Assembly (NCBI RefSeq): GCF_021155775.2
Contig: NC_060232.1
Location: 24,931,922-24,995,921, forward strand
Source of the DNA: Neodiprion pinetum
Lineage: Eukaryota; Arthropoda; Insecta; Hymenoptera; Diprionidae
Direction of reading: 5' to 3'
DNA: 64,000 bases
Positions 1-11,665 of this stretch are shown in pieces. Below the pieces are notes generated by a model that saw only the letters and a list, made by a program, of their open reading frames with translations, did not search any database and had not been told where the DNA came from. Made by a program: the position numbers and the translations under genes. Within the stretch, counting starts at the first letter, position 1. Each line of letters starts with the position of its first letter.

Positions 1-1601
1 TGGAGTATCGGAGCCCTGGCGGTGGAATACCGACCTTCTTAATCTCCCTGTAGGGTGCAGGGTCGATTTTTCACAAGAAACACGGCACTGTGCGCCGCCG
101 TTGCGGCGGGCGAGGATCGAGGCGCGATTTTTCACTTTCAGAATTTAGATTGTAAATTGTGAACCCATGCAGGTAGGAATCCTGGCCAACCTTTTACGGC
201 TTCGACGTCGTCCCTAGTTCGCCCAACATTCGACGTGCACACGCTGCGTTTATGGATGCTTCACGCTTCGGTACTGGGGAATTAAATTTAGATAAGGTGA
301 TCCTAACTTGACGGGTACGTTCCCGTCCCAAAGAGCACCTTGGAGTGAACAACGTCAGGTGCTAACTCGACGATGTAAATTGATCACCTCGACTTCGAAA
401 CCCAACGAACTCAAATAGGGTAGATGTGCAATGTTCGTGGGCACCTTTGTGAAACTCTGTATTCAATAATTCAACTTTTAATCTTTACAACTTCCTACTC
501 CATTCGTAACTAAGATCGGACTTTGAGCAAGTTTTGGATGCAAATTAGGTCTTGGTACTATTTATTGTTTAAAAATTAGGATCCAAATAGATCGAAGCAA
601 CTCTGTACCATTTGTGACCATAAGCTAAGAATAAGAATTCACACAATGAATTTGGCTACGACTGGTACTATAGGGTGACGAAACCCTGACACGTACTGTT
701 TTTGTATCGAAATTAAAGATTGACCAATTTTGAACTTTGTAAATTTCGTACAACTCTTTCCAATGACCGCGATTACTTTTCCATCCGAGAGAAGTTCAAT
801 GCTTCGATCATCGTGCACTTCTGAGAAAGCAGTCGTTTTCTTTTTTCGAGCAAATACCACGAATAGTCCGACATTAAGGCGAAGCTTGCACGGTGAGAAG
901 AAAAGCATGCATGCACATTGCACGCAGGGAGTGCGGTAACTTTCGCTCACAAAGCGCAGAACCCAGTAGCAGCACATGCAAGCGGGCAGACCGCACAGTA
1001 TGGAATACAGTGCACGCGAAGCTCTGGACTTTCCACACGACTACCTTAAGAAGACGCATGCGGCGTATGTGGATGTGGTTTACAATTTTATAAGGGCGAA
1101 ACGGTGGAGCGATGGATTCGAGTTCCTCTTGAGCTCGGCAAAGTCTCCCAACACGACTTTTCATTGGAAGTTGGAAAGAGTTCAGCAAAGTATGGAATCC
1201 GGTAATCGGATCCTTCTGAAAGACGTCAATTTTCTTCGTAGTCGGCTTTCAAGGCAGAAGATAAAGCGTCGAAATTTCAACCCATATCTGCAGTTTACCG
1301 CACGTGCAGTTTAACCTGTCGGTAGTTCGTACGTTCGTGCTGCAGCAGGAGTTCCGACCAAACTTGTTCTCCTGGAGCAAACGAGCGAGACTGGAGGAGC
1401 TGGGGAGAGAGAGAGATAAATGATGTAAAAAGAGAAGAAGGAAATAGGACAAAATTGCCCGTCAGTCAATGCGGCATCGGTTGCACTGTACAACCGACTT
1501 CGATACTAAAGATGACCGTGCTCTTGGGTTCCTCGACGAAGATGGATATTACGGAGCCTCCGTCATGCGGTTGCCGTTTCGTTTATCTCCTTTGTCTCTC
1601 C

Positions 1602-1645
<44 letters not shown>

Positions 1646-3916
1646 TCTTCCCCTTTCGCTTAAAAATTACCTGCAACCATTGAACGACGTCTGTACAATT
1701 GTCGCTGTTGGCGGTATAAAAAACGTATTAGCATGCGGTGAGATACAGGGTGTCTCGTTCAAGTCGACTCACTGGATTCTGCGAAGGTATAAATCAAGTT
1801 GACATCAAGAGACGTGCGGTGTACACACGCATGTCCGTCGTGTCAAGAAATCCGGAGCTACATGTTGCCACGTGCGAAAGCACGTAGCGTGTATCTTCTC
1901 CCAGGTATAGGTAGGTACATCACATATCGTACACGAGCACCTGACTTGCGTAATTTCTGTAATTTACATGACGTTTGATTACGGTGCTCGGCGAAAAATT
2001 CACGGGATTGCAGGTTTTCCTTTTTCCGGTCACTCAGCACCTCGGCCTCTCTCTCCATCCTATCGCGAACATCGTTCGCACACCGATTTAAAAAATTCGT
2101 CCTTCCGTGTCTCGATCTCGTTTCTCAACGCCCAGCCCCCGTCTCTGAGATCTTGATTATCAATCCAACGATGCAAGTGTGTCCACCTTATAGTCAGGAC
2201 GCTTATTCATGAGTTTACGAACTGCCCCGAGACTTTTACCAAACCCTCCGCATGTCTTTAAGCGGATGGATCGTCGAGTTCTTTACGTCTCGCCTCACTT
2301 CCTTCACACGGAGTTCACGTGGAAATACTGATTTCTTTTCGAATCCATCACCATCTTGATCGTGATCTTGAACTCCTAAGTCAGGGACGAATGTGAAGCG
2401 ACTAAGGGATAAATTAAACGATCAGCGAAGAAAACTCCCGGCAATGCGAACGGACGAGATAAGATTTAATTGTCACTGCGATCAATGAACGCAGTAATGA
2501 ACCACCAGTATTGATATCAGTGATTACCGGAACCGCTTCTCTTACGGTGGGAATATAGTACAGGTTTACACTGTGCAGTATATACCTATATCGGATCTGT
2601 CTATTGAATTTCAAGTTTACCTTGCCTTGTTTCTTCCAGAGTTTTCCCTTCTTTTACTCTCAAGTACGTACAGAATTCTCGTCACGGTTGACCATACTTA
2701 TTAATCACTTCGGAAAGAGATTATTCCAGAGATAAAGGCAGGCTATCAAAGCCTGTACATAATTATTCTACATTGCAAGCATTTGTCAAACCGATTAAGC
2801 GAATTGATTTACCGAGTAAGGCATTTTATCGGGCTTTGCTTCCTTTTTCGCATCGATTTTTTCCGGTTTGAATCTCACACGAAGAGCGAAACTGATGCCA
2901 CTTGGTGAAAAAAAAGGTTGCGTGACCTCCTGTCGCGTGCACCTTATCGCTTTTTATCGCGTTTCCGATTGCCATGCGTCTTTATTACCACCCGTGAATA
3001 TGAATTACAATTACTACAAGCAGCTTATTCCTCCAACTAATATATTGTTCAGGTTCCTAATAAAATTTGGTATTTAAACACCAGGAGATTTTTATTTCTG
3101 ACTCTTTTTCAGGCTCGATCAGTGAGCTCCAGGCCAGTCAAACGGGTCAATTTTTACCGGGTTCGAGTTTGACCAGACCGGTCACGGAGAGATTAAAGAT
3201 TGCATCTCCTTGACAAACAAATTTGTTTCCCGGCAACAAAACACCTACGACTATTTCTCAAGCGCTTTAATCCTCGCCTACGCAGCTCAACTCAGGAATT
3301 AGAAGGTACAGCGAAATTGCAACATCTCGGTCCCGTGATACTCGTCAATGATATTCACGATTTCTACTAACGCTTACACGCTGGACTAGATGGATGAAAG
3401 AAAGGAAAATCATTCGAAAAAAACAAAATTGCAGAGTTTTCCAAAGTGAAACTGTAGGTAAACGACGTCGAAAAAAAATGTTGGTGTGATTGAAAACGTG
3501 GATCGATTATTCCAAAGTTTCAAACAACAAATTCGTAACTCATTTTCTGCGTGGAGAAAAACCTTAAATTTAGATCGATTGCGCAGTGCTCAGTACCGGA
3601 ACAGAAGCCGTAATGACACTTCGACAAAAAGCTAATTGCCAGAAGATTTTTGATGTCGCGTGGCGACGGCTAGCCGTGAAAAGATGTCGGAAAAAAGGTT
3701 TTGATTGGGTGTATTCCTCAGTACGGTCTCTAACTAAAACCTAGACAGATTCCTGACGGATCGCCTCAGCTGCTCGATTACCTCAGCCGCTCATGCATCA
3801 TTCTAAATTTCTAATCCTCCCCGCGCGCTAATGCCCCAGCTTTTTGTCTGTCTCTTAGACGGGCTGGAAGACGAGTAAGATGATTATTTCTACCGGGTTT
3901 TTCTTTTTTCACTCAC
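1..3916. other. Region left of the third ankyrin exon; no supported gene
   Basis: I see no convincing coding exon here. On the minus strand this is downstream of the third ankyrin-gene exon, so it is probably intron of that gene. A weak acceptor-like CAG on the minus strand near position 52 opens a short frame running off the left edge, but its phase does not fit the preceding exon at the best AG. The open frame at 976-1314 (plus) has no recognisable domain and no splice or start context. A CT microsatellite lies at 1,605-1,642. Confidence 0.5.
1605..1642. repeat. (CT)n microsatellite
   Basis: About 19 uninterrupted CT dinucleotides. The open frames crossing it encode serine/leucine runs and are artefacts of the repeat. 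Confidence 0.95.
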
Positions 3917-6900
3917 GTTGTCTGCGGCGTTGACATCGCTCCCGTGGAGGATCAGTGTTGTACAAGCGTCAAAATGCCCTCCGGATGCTGCCAAGAGCAG
4001 CGGGCTCCTGCCGTGCTGTAATTAGAACAGAGCCTAATCAGGAGGTGAAAAATATACGTGATTATTATTTTGAGACTGGTAGTTTGGCTCTAGAATTTAT
4101 TTGGAATCAAGTATGCGCAGGGAGCGGGATTGAAGTTCCGAATTGTAAAAGTTCCGAAGGCGCCTAATTCCGAATTATTTTGTGGCGGAACTTGAAGTAA
4201 AGAAATAAAACTTTTACGAAACAACAAAGTTTCGAATGGTCGGAAACCCGACGGCTCAAAGTTCCGAAAATTCAAGTTACGATAGAGCAAAGTTCCGAGA
4301 AATAAAATTCCGACATATAACAGAATTTCTAAAAATAATGTTTCGATAGAGCAAAACTCCGAAAGTTAAAATATACTCACACTGCGTAGTTTACCCAACG
4401 AGTGGATATAAAAAAATCCGGCAAACCGAAAATCAGAATGACCACGATTCCGAACGTAAAAATATCGTAAAATCCAAAACAAGAAAAGATCAAAGTGGTG
4501 AAATTTCACCAAGCCGGAATTTCACAGAACTGAAAATCTTGGATCATTCGGAAGTTCGATGTTTCAGATTTTTCAATTTTATAATTTTCGCTGTTTCGGA
4601 ACTCTGAACATCGGGTTTCGAACCCGACAAGTGTTTGGATCCTGACTTATGAACCGGATATGATATTTTTTGCAGAGCAAGTAACTGTTATTCACACATC
4701 AGTCGTGAAATTCAAAATCAAGAATTTCGATGCCCCTTGCCTAAAGAATGATCAATTAACGGAGACCCGATAAAAACGTAGAGTCCAGCTTTTGCGTCGG
4801 GAGATTTTCTATAAGCTGCATCTTGTATACGGTATATTTCCGCTCCAGTGAGGCATGATTCGAATTCTCAGCCAATTATTCTGCCTTTCATGATACTCAC
4901 GTATTATACGCATCTACGAGGGCTACGGATATCGGTGAAGGTTATCGCCAATCAACCAATCAATTAGCAGGGTAATTAATGCCGCTCCCCGTCTTGATGC
5001 ATGTTACACACATATTTTTCATGCTATTATACCGGTGTAGGAATTCTCCGGTTCGCGCGCTGCTCGAATGCTAACTCGATTTCCGCGGAGTGAGTATTTA
5101 ATTAAGGAAACTCGCGAATAGCGAGGCTAATTTTATATTCCCTGTATATACATATACGTAATTACGTATGTATTATATCTGCCCATATTGCGTGTCGATG
5201 TGTATGTATAGAATCAGGATCAAGATTAGTCCGATAATTGAGATGTACCGTGTACCCTATCTTCGTGAAATTAAGTGAACGTTGTTTCAAACAAGATCGT
5301 ATAATTGATTAATCGTATAAGGCTGGTTTATTCTGCTTCGAGATTTCCAAATTCACTGTGCAAAAACGCCAATGTCAAACGACTCGCGAAGGTATAGGTA
5401 TGCCTGTAATTAAGCGTTGGCGAATGACGAGGCTGTTACATCGATCGATTATCAGAGTTGATCACCGCGTCGATGCAAAAGGTTGCATCGTAATCGGTTT
5501 CGTATTTTATCAACCCGCGTGATCCGCGAATTTTATCGTAAGCGAGGGAGAGAAAATCGCTCTTTACAGTTCATCTGTTGGACGGTTGAATTAATTAAGT
5601 CGGATCGATTAACGAGGAAATAATTATAATTAGCTCGTGAATAATCGAGAGGAGACGACCTTGCTCCAGAGATTCTTATACCACTGCCTTTGTCGCATTT
5701 TCTGAATTACGGTTACGCGGCTTCGATCCAAGCGGATGAAATTCTGTGATTAGATAAAGTCGGTTTCCACTCTCAAAAGCAGTTTCGTTTTATCACCGTC
5801 TAGCTGTTGACGTCCCCTAATTGTTACCTCGAGCCATGCAGCTCGCATCGATTTATTGATTTATTCATTAACTGAAGTAACCCATGAACGACCCATGAAA
5901 TTGATTAACGATCTCGTTAATTGATTTACTAACCAAAGAAGACGCGTTTATGTAGCTAATATAGCGCTACCCTGATGGAAGAAAAAAAAACTTATTACAA
6001 CCAGTTTAAGCGAGACATTTTTAATGAAAATACACCGCGGGTCGAGGATTTTTTCGATTTCACGTACAGCTTGAACAGAATAATTTCAAAACACACGTGC
6101 CGAGAATTTATCAGTGAACCCGGCAGGAAGTAGCCGTATGTGCGTGACACGCAACAAAAACACTTCCGGCAGGCTTCTAATGCCCGGATCGGTGTTCAAT
6201 ATTCAGAATTGTTTCCTCGCTTCCTCAACGGTCGTTAATTCCGACAATCTTGCTATTTATAATACGCCGTCTGCCGCATTTCGTAAACCAGTAGCTATTA
6301 TTTGAATTCAATTTTTTTACTTCTCAAACGGAAATGCGTCAACATTTGTCGAATTTCCTCGTGAAAATCACGAGAGGAAATCACGGATGAGAATTTTCTA
6401 GTATCTGTGACTCAAATTCAAATTTTCTGAAATTTGCACAAATATGAGTGTAATGCATCTACACTCGAGATTTCAAAGCGAGAATGACGTTTCCAACGAT
6501 AGACAGAAATGGTTACGTGCAATTCTTAGCGGCGTATTAACTCCGCGTTTAAACATGTTAAGCGTGTCGCGAACGACTGCAATTAACAATAAAGGTGGCT
6601 TGAAGTCGGTAACGACTGTTGGTACTGTACGTTGCGACATTATTAGATAAAAGCGAGTACCGCTGGTATAATAATTTATAAACGGTATTTGTATGTACAA
6701 GCGTACACTTTATGGGAATAATCTACGTTGAAATCGCGCAGTTATAACGAGCAGCCGCTGATGTATGGATATGGTGTTCACACCTTGGTCTAGTCGATAA
6801 CTCCGTCTTTCAACACTGTTACGGAATAAGACGAGTAGCGCAACATGGTCAATTAAACGAAGGATTATTTTAATAGATTCGTAAATTTCCTAATCTTAAC

Positions 6901-9900
6901 ATTCGAAATATTACATAGAAAACAGCAAATAAGGTTCAAACAACGGATTCAATCTCAGCGTAGTTAAGGACATGTTTTGTCTTAAACTGTTACTAGAATA
7001 AATATCGACATGCTAGCTTTTAACGATTTTTTGTTCGACATTTGATGTTACAAAAATGTTATAATAACTTGACCACGAACTTTACAAAACGTAAAACGTT
7101 GTAGATGAGATATTTCTGTCGCGTTACCGTACTTCATCAGATATTTCCACTTATCATACCGTGCCCTATTTTACTGTACGAAAAATATTGTTGTATTTAT
7201 CAATAAAAGCAGTATTTTGTTGTAATTCTAGTCTCGTACCACTTTGATGTATTAAAGCAAAAGCCTATAGCAGACTGTCAAAAATATTTCGCTTTCTGAT
7301 GTTCGTGCGATTTACACGAAGTGAGGGTCAGCTGATCGTCTCATCCGACGCCATGTTGCTCAGCCGCGCCTCTTAGTGATTTCCGCTACATTCAAAACGA
7401 AATCGACCGCACTCGTTAACCGTTGTATGAAAAAATTCCGCGACTTTTTTGCTCCGCGTATTTCTGCGAGTAAGAACGATGGGTCAGTTCATGTGCGGCG
7501 TCATTAAAGACGCAGAACGGAGGAACTAGTGCGGCCTGGAACATGGAATCACCCTGGAAACTCGATAGGCATTACCTGAGGCTATGTAATGCGCCAGCTA
7601 GTTACACGGATTACGGACACGGCTGTATCTACTCGACCAACCGATGCTGGTGTCACGGTGTCAGTCGCGATCAAAGCTACTAGCTGCATGTGAGAAGCCT
7701 TTCCACCCGGCTAGGTATCTAATCGCAATGTTTAAAGGTAATAGATCGCCGACACCAGCTGCTCCTGAGATCGCTTAACGATCCTCCGCGTGGCAAATAG
7801 TTGTCGGAACATGGAGAAGCTATTTAACCAAGTATAAATATGGTTCAGAACTTTATAGAATTGAAGAGGGGAATTAACAATGGTACTTGTTACCTTTTTT
7901 AATTCTTAGTTTTAAGGTTTTATTGGACGGATATTCCCGACCAAAAGTGAGCCTCGGTGAGAATATTGAAAATTTCACGATGAGATAAGAATCTGAAAGA
8001 AATCAATCGTAACCGAGTTGATGAGATAATTCGATTTGAATAATAATAATGACAAAAAGTTGTTAGTAAATTGTCTAAACAAATATTTGCTCAGCAAATC
8101 CCTAGTTAAATTTGTTTTGTTTCGTATATATTAAATTCATTGATTTTTCTGAATATCTATGAATTTTTGGAATTTTTCGTGATTTTGAATGATTTCGTAT
8201 TCTAAAATTTTCTAATGCTCTATACATAAAACCATTCGTTCCATGTCTATAAAACTGCTTGAGTGTAATGTTATAACCAATTGATTTTTTCAGATTTTTA
8301 TCTTATCCCAAAGTGTTCAATATTCTCCCCAAGACTCACTTTTAGTTGGGAATATCCGTCGAGTAAAACCTTAAATTTTATCGAATTGGTATTCTTACTC
8401 GGGGCAGAAATATTTCGCTGATTGTTTACGAGATGATTATAATCCTACAAATTTCCTGTTCGAATCATTTATACAGTAAATTCCCTATTTTCTTCTCATA
8501 AATTCCATCCAAATAGTTTGGACAGATGAAATCTCATCAATCGGCACTATAAAACTTCAAGTTTTGCAGGCTTTCTTTGGTAAAGAAAACATGAACTCTA
8601 TGACGGAGTTTTCTCCCTTTTCCGTTACTTAATGATATTCTAAAGCTGGGAAAATTTCTCCGACGAAAAGTTGTTGGTGAAAAAAAAAAAAAAAGAAAAA
8701 AAAATCGTGATGTACCATACGATGCTAATAAGTATATATTCGGAATATTGATGTAGAAATAAATATCGTTAGAGGTGTGGTCCATTGTAAGAAGACACCA
8801 TTGTCTCTGGCTTAAGATCACTTAGACGTTTTATCTCGGTAAGTTAATCCTCTTAGACTTATACGGGACTGGTAATAACTTGAACGATTTAAACGCCGGC
8901 TTAAAGACCGAATCCACAGTTATTACGGGTGCCAAAGTTTCTCCGAGCTTATAATACACTTTTCTAGCGCCGAATGCATACGTGACATGCAGCTTACGCT
9001 AAGCTAATTTCGTCGGTAATTAAAATACTCACGTATTTATAAACGTATGCGTTGCATTATTATAAGGATAAGCCTTGTGGAAACACCCGTCGACACGGAA
9101 AGTGGCTCATTATATTTTTCGGTAATTTCAGAAATATCGATAGTGAATGTGTGTATTCATAAACGCATACCATTCATCGTCATAATTTATAGGTATGAAG
9201 GTCTTTTAAAGTCTATACCTATACGTATACCTGCATATATTCCTAAGGATAAAAAATTGTTTTAACAGCCGTATAAAATCGACGAATAAGTAATTTCATT
9301 TCCTCATTAAAATTCATACCTCTGCGCCCTCGCTCACAAGTAGGTATTACCTGAAATATCTTTTTCTCATGCACGAAGTCGGTTATTCGAAATCTTCGCT
9401 TCTTCCGCACATATATATGCATATATATATATATATGGTCACGTGCTCGTTTAAAATTACACTTACGCGTTAAGCTTATATACACAGGTATATATATATA
9501 TATATGCATGTATGCGTAAGTGTAATTTTAAACGAGCACGTGACCAGCACCCTATTAACTTCCTACGACCTCAATTATACGATCATAAAACTCGCCTGAT
9601 ACAATTCGTTAACATTCTTTCTTTTTGAACCCTTCATCGAGAAAAAATGCATACGAAAAATTTGATGTAAGAATTGAAAATCGCTTCCTCAATTTTCGTT
9701 TTTCTCCAAGTCTACCTTATTTCCGCGGGATTTCTGCTGCACGAATTCAGTCTCGATACGTGGTACACGACAAGAGCCGGAATGCACGATCGAGGCGGAA
9801 AGACAATCGCTAGGAAAAAGAAAGAGAGGCGTGAGTGAAGAAACTGACCTCATCGGGAAGTGGTTTGACGGCGTCGTCGAGGAGGCGAGCAAGACGCGGG

Positions 9901-10961
9901 GCGTCGCCACGAACAGACGCCTCGCGCACCTTCTCCGCCATTCCTGCCACGCATCTGAAACATAGGAAGATAAAAAGGAAATGAGGAGACACAATGTGGG
10001 GTAATTTTCAGCACTGGTACACATGTGTAACAATTAAAATAGGCCTAATATTTGAACTGTTAAACAATTACGGCTGGTGACTGAAAGACCCGTCACGTCC
10101 TGAAATTTCATTTCTCGGTTACTCGCCTGATGCCTACGCCTTATGGACCTGTGTAAAACAGGACAATGATACACGGTCCATTGTCCATGAGACAATAGCG
10201 TAGTCGGAGTCACTTTGACTTAAAAATGAACCTCCTTTGCTCGGGGACGGTGCTTTATTATTTTCTAACGCGGAGTTCGTTTCTAACGGCCGTGTCTCGC
10301 AGCTCCAGGAATGGATACTAGCAGTCTTGTGTTGTCGCTAAATTTACACGTCAATTTATCAGATGGAAAGTCATTTATATTTTATTCTTGTTGGAAAGAA
10401 TTACGAGAAGATGTTTGGAGGGAGACTGCTTACACCAGATTCTGAGGGTCAGATTTTTCCGAATACGAGTGACATTGAAGTGGAAAATCACAGCATTTTC
10501 AATATATTTACCACATTTTATCGAAAGATGGAAACAGTATTTACTCGATTCAAATGATGTATAATTGTTGAAATTTCTCAGGCTGCCGAACATGACAAGG
10601 AATTCGTTCCAAAGCGCAAACATTTATACCATTCACGGTGTTCATTTTTGCATGGATCCTGACGGTTTTCGGTTCAAGAAGAAAATGAAAGTTACTTATT
10701 ACCCGAGGTGAGAGCGGCGTTGAAAAAACTATCATAATACTAATTCTTATACCCCACTAAAGTCGATATTTTATTTAACGCTAATTTGAACCGCGGCATA
10801 AATGACGCGAGACTTGGACACAAGAGTGCCCGAACAAGCAGAAGATATATGATGATTTTACGAGGAATTATAAAGGCTACTTACAACTCGTAAGCACGTG
10901 TAATGCCGCCATTAGAGTGGCCGAACATATCCAGCAAGACCTCCGACCTCGTCTTAGGCAT
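3917..10961 (-). CDS. Ankyrin-repeat protein, 5' coding exons (partial gene)
   Basis: Three minus-strand exons join in frame: 10,961-10,885 (ATG at 10,961; 25 codons plus 2 nt), 9,954-9,849 (106 nt) and 4,015-3,917 (99 nt, exactly 33 codons). Together they give 94 residues, and the gene then continues past the left edge. Donors are GTAAGT, GTCAGT and GTGAGT; acceptors are pyrimidine-tract CAGs. The protein begins MPKTRSEVLLDMF. The second exon carries a helix-loop-helix pattern with SVRGDAPRLARLL. The third is a textbook ankyrin repeat on one phase-0 exon, with SPLLLAASGGH and a GSDVNAADN turn. A strong acceptor lies only 4 nt upstream of the ATG, at 10,966-10,967, so at least one untranslated exon lies further upstream and was not located. 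An internal ATG in exon 2 (MAEKVREAS) could be an alternative start. Ankyrin repeats mediate protein binding; I cannot name the family. Confidence 0.7.
4120..4640. repeat. TTCCGAA-rich dispersed repeat, copy 1
   Basis: The stretch is packed with variants of AAGTTCCGAA (for example near 4,133, 4,151, 4,258, 4,292 and 4,361). A block containing GGCGGAACTTGAAGTAAAG, followed by a TTTCGAATGGTCGGAAAC-type segment, recurs in the same order with substitutions near 11,575-11,625. This indicates two diverged copies of one interspersed element. No coding capacity is visible. Confidence 0.6.
6353..6381. repeat. Short inverted repeat (hairpin)
   Basis: ATTTCCTCGTGA pairs with TCACGAGAGGAAAT across a 3-nt loop, with a single bulged base. 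It lies in intronic DNA and no function is implied. Confidence 0.6.
7911..8375. mobile_element. MITE-like non-autonomous DNA element with ~110-bp inverted termini
   Basis: The left end begins TTTAAGGTTTTAT and continues through GACGGATATTCCC, AAAAGTGAG and GAGAATATTGAA to a GATAAGAATCTGAAA-like segment. The right end, read on the opposite strand, repeats these blocks in the same order with scattered substitutions and indels, ending at CCTTAAA (8,369-8,375). The arms are about 110 nt each around a roughly 250-nt AT-rich core with no open frame. Size and structure fit a miniature inverted-repeat transposable element. I could not identify a clear target-site duplication, so the superfamily is unassigned. 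Confidence 0.7.
9437..9545. repeat. Perfect 32-bp inverted repeat with AT-repeat loop
   Basis: Positions 9,437-9,468 (starting GGTCACGTGCTCG) are the exact reverse complement of 9,514-9,545 (ending CGAGCACGTGACC). The 45-nt spacer contains a (TA)n tract, and another (TA)n tract abuts the left arm at about 9,411-9,436. It could be a recent inverted duplication, a small hairpin element or a foldback made during repeat instability. Confidence 0.85.
9955..10884 (-). other. First mapped intron of the ankyrin-repeat gene
   Basis: Bounded by a GTAAGT donor (10,884) and a TTTCAG acceptor (9,955), with phase preserved. Nothing else is recognised inside. Confidence 0.6.
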
Positions 10962-11529
10962 CGCACTATAATTTTTCCCGAGTGCACTTAAATTGGAAAA
11001 TTGGCATCACTGCATGGCAGTGGTCGAGGTATAAAATTCACTCGCGATCGTTGGGTACGTTCATAGAGATGAGAAAATGCGACTGCTATATCTGTAGTCA
11101 ATCACCGACAGAATTGCACTTAACAAGCAATTAACTGCGGGATTTCGAGGAGTGTAATTGGCTCAGAGAGCTGCCTTAGATACTGCACGGACTTGAAAGA
11201 CGAAGAGGGATCAAGCCAGCGCAGAAAGAAAAAAGTCGTGAATTATCTATTGGATCTGCGGTTGCACACCTTTGGAGAATGGGAAAGGAGTAAGAAATCG
11301 TTTAATTAGAGATCCTCGGATAGGAAAGCGTTTTTCTTATCCATTAGTTCCGCGTTCATCGTGCCCGACTTAAGAGCTGGTGTAGCGATCGATCTGGCTA
11401 AGCTAAGGAGACTTGAGTAACCCGGCGAAAAACAATTACAGATAGCCGTATAGAAAACGATGAGTTGAAGATTTCAATCCTGGAATTGAAACTCTGACTG
11501 TAATTAGTTAGAATATTTGGGGCAGGGTT

Positions 11530-11665
11530 GAATCCCGAATTTTTAAATTTACGAAAGTGCGAAGTTCCGAATTTTTCGGTGACGGAACCTAAAGTAAAGA
11601 AACATCGAAGGTTCGAATAGTCCGAAACGCGATGCTGAAATTTCCGAAAAACCAAAATTCCCTAG
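11530..11665. repeat. TTCCGAA-rich dispersed repeat, copy 2 (shorter)
   Basis: Contains GAAGTTCCGAATTT, GACGGAACCTAAAGTAAAG, GGTTCGAATAGTCCGAAAC and AATTTCCGAAAAACC in the same order as copy 1 near 4,130-4,270. The colinearity argues for common descent rather than chance composition. Confidence 0.55.

Larger units (their letters stand above)
4016..9848 (-). other. Large intron of the ankyrin-repeat gene (5.8 kb)
   Basis: Lies between the second and third ankyrin-gene exons in the model above. No further in-phase exon was found. It contains a TTCCGAA-rich repeat (about 4,120-4,640), a small hairpin at 6,353-6,381 (12-nt arms with one bulge), the MITE-like element at 7,911-8,375 and the 32-bp inverted repeat at 9,437-9,545. 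Confidence 0.55.

Noticed and set aside
1..52. Possible next ankyrin-gene exon running off the left edge
   Set aside because: The best acceptor gives an immediate stop in the required phase; only a weaker AG keeps it open.
976..1314. 112-codon plus-strand open frame
   Set aside because: No recognised domain, no splice or start context, and overlapping frames of similar length on both strands.
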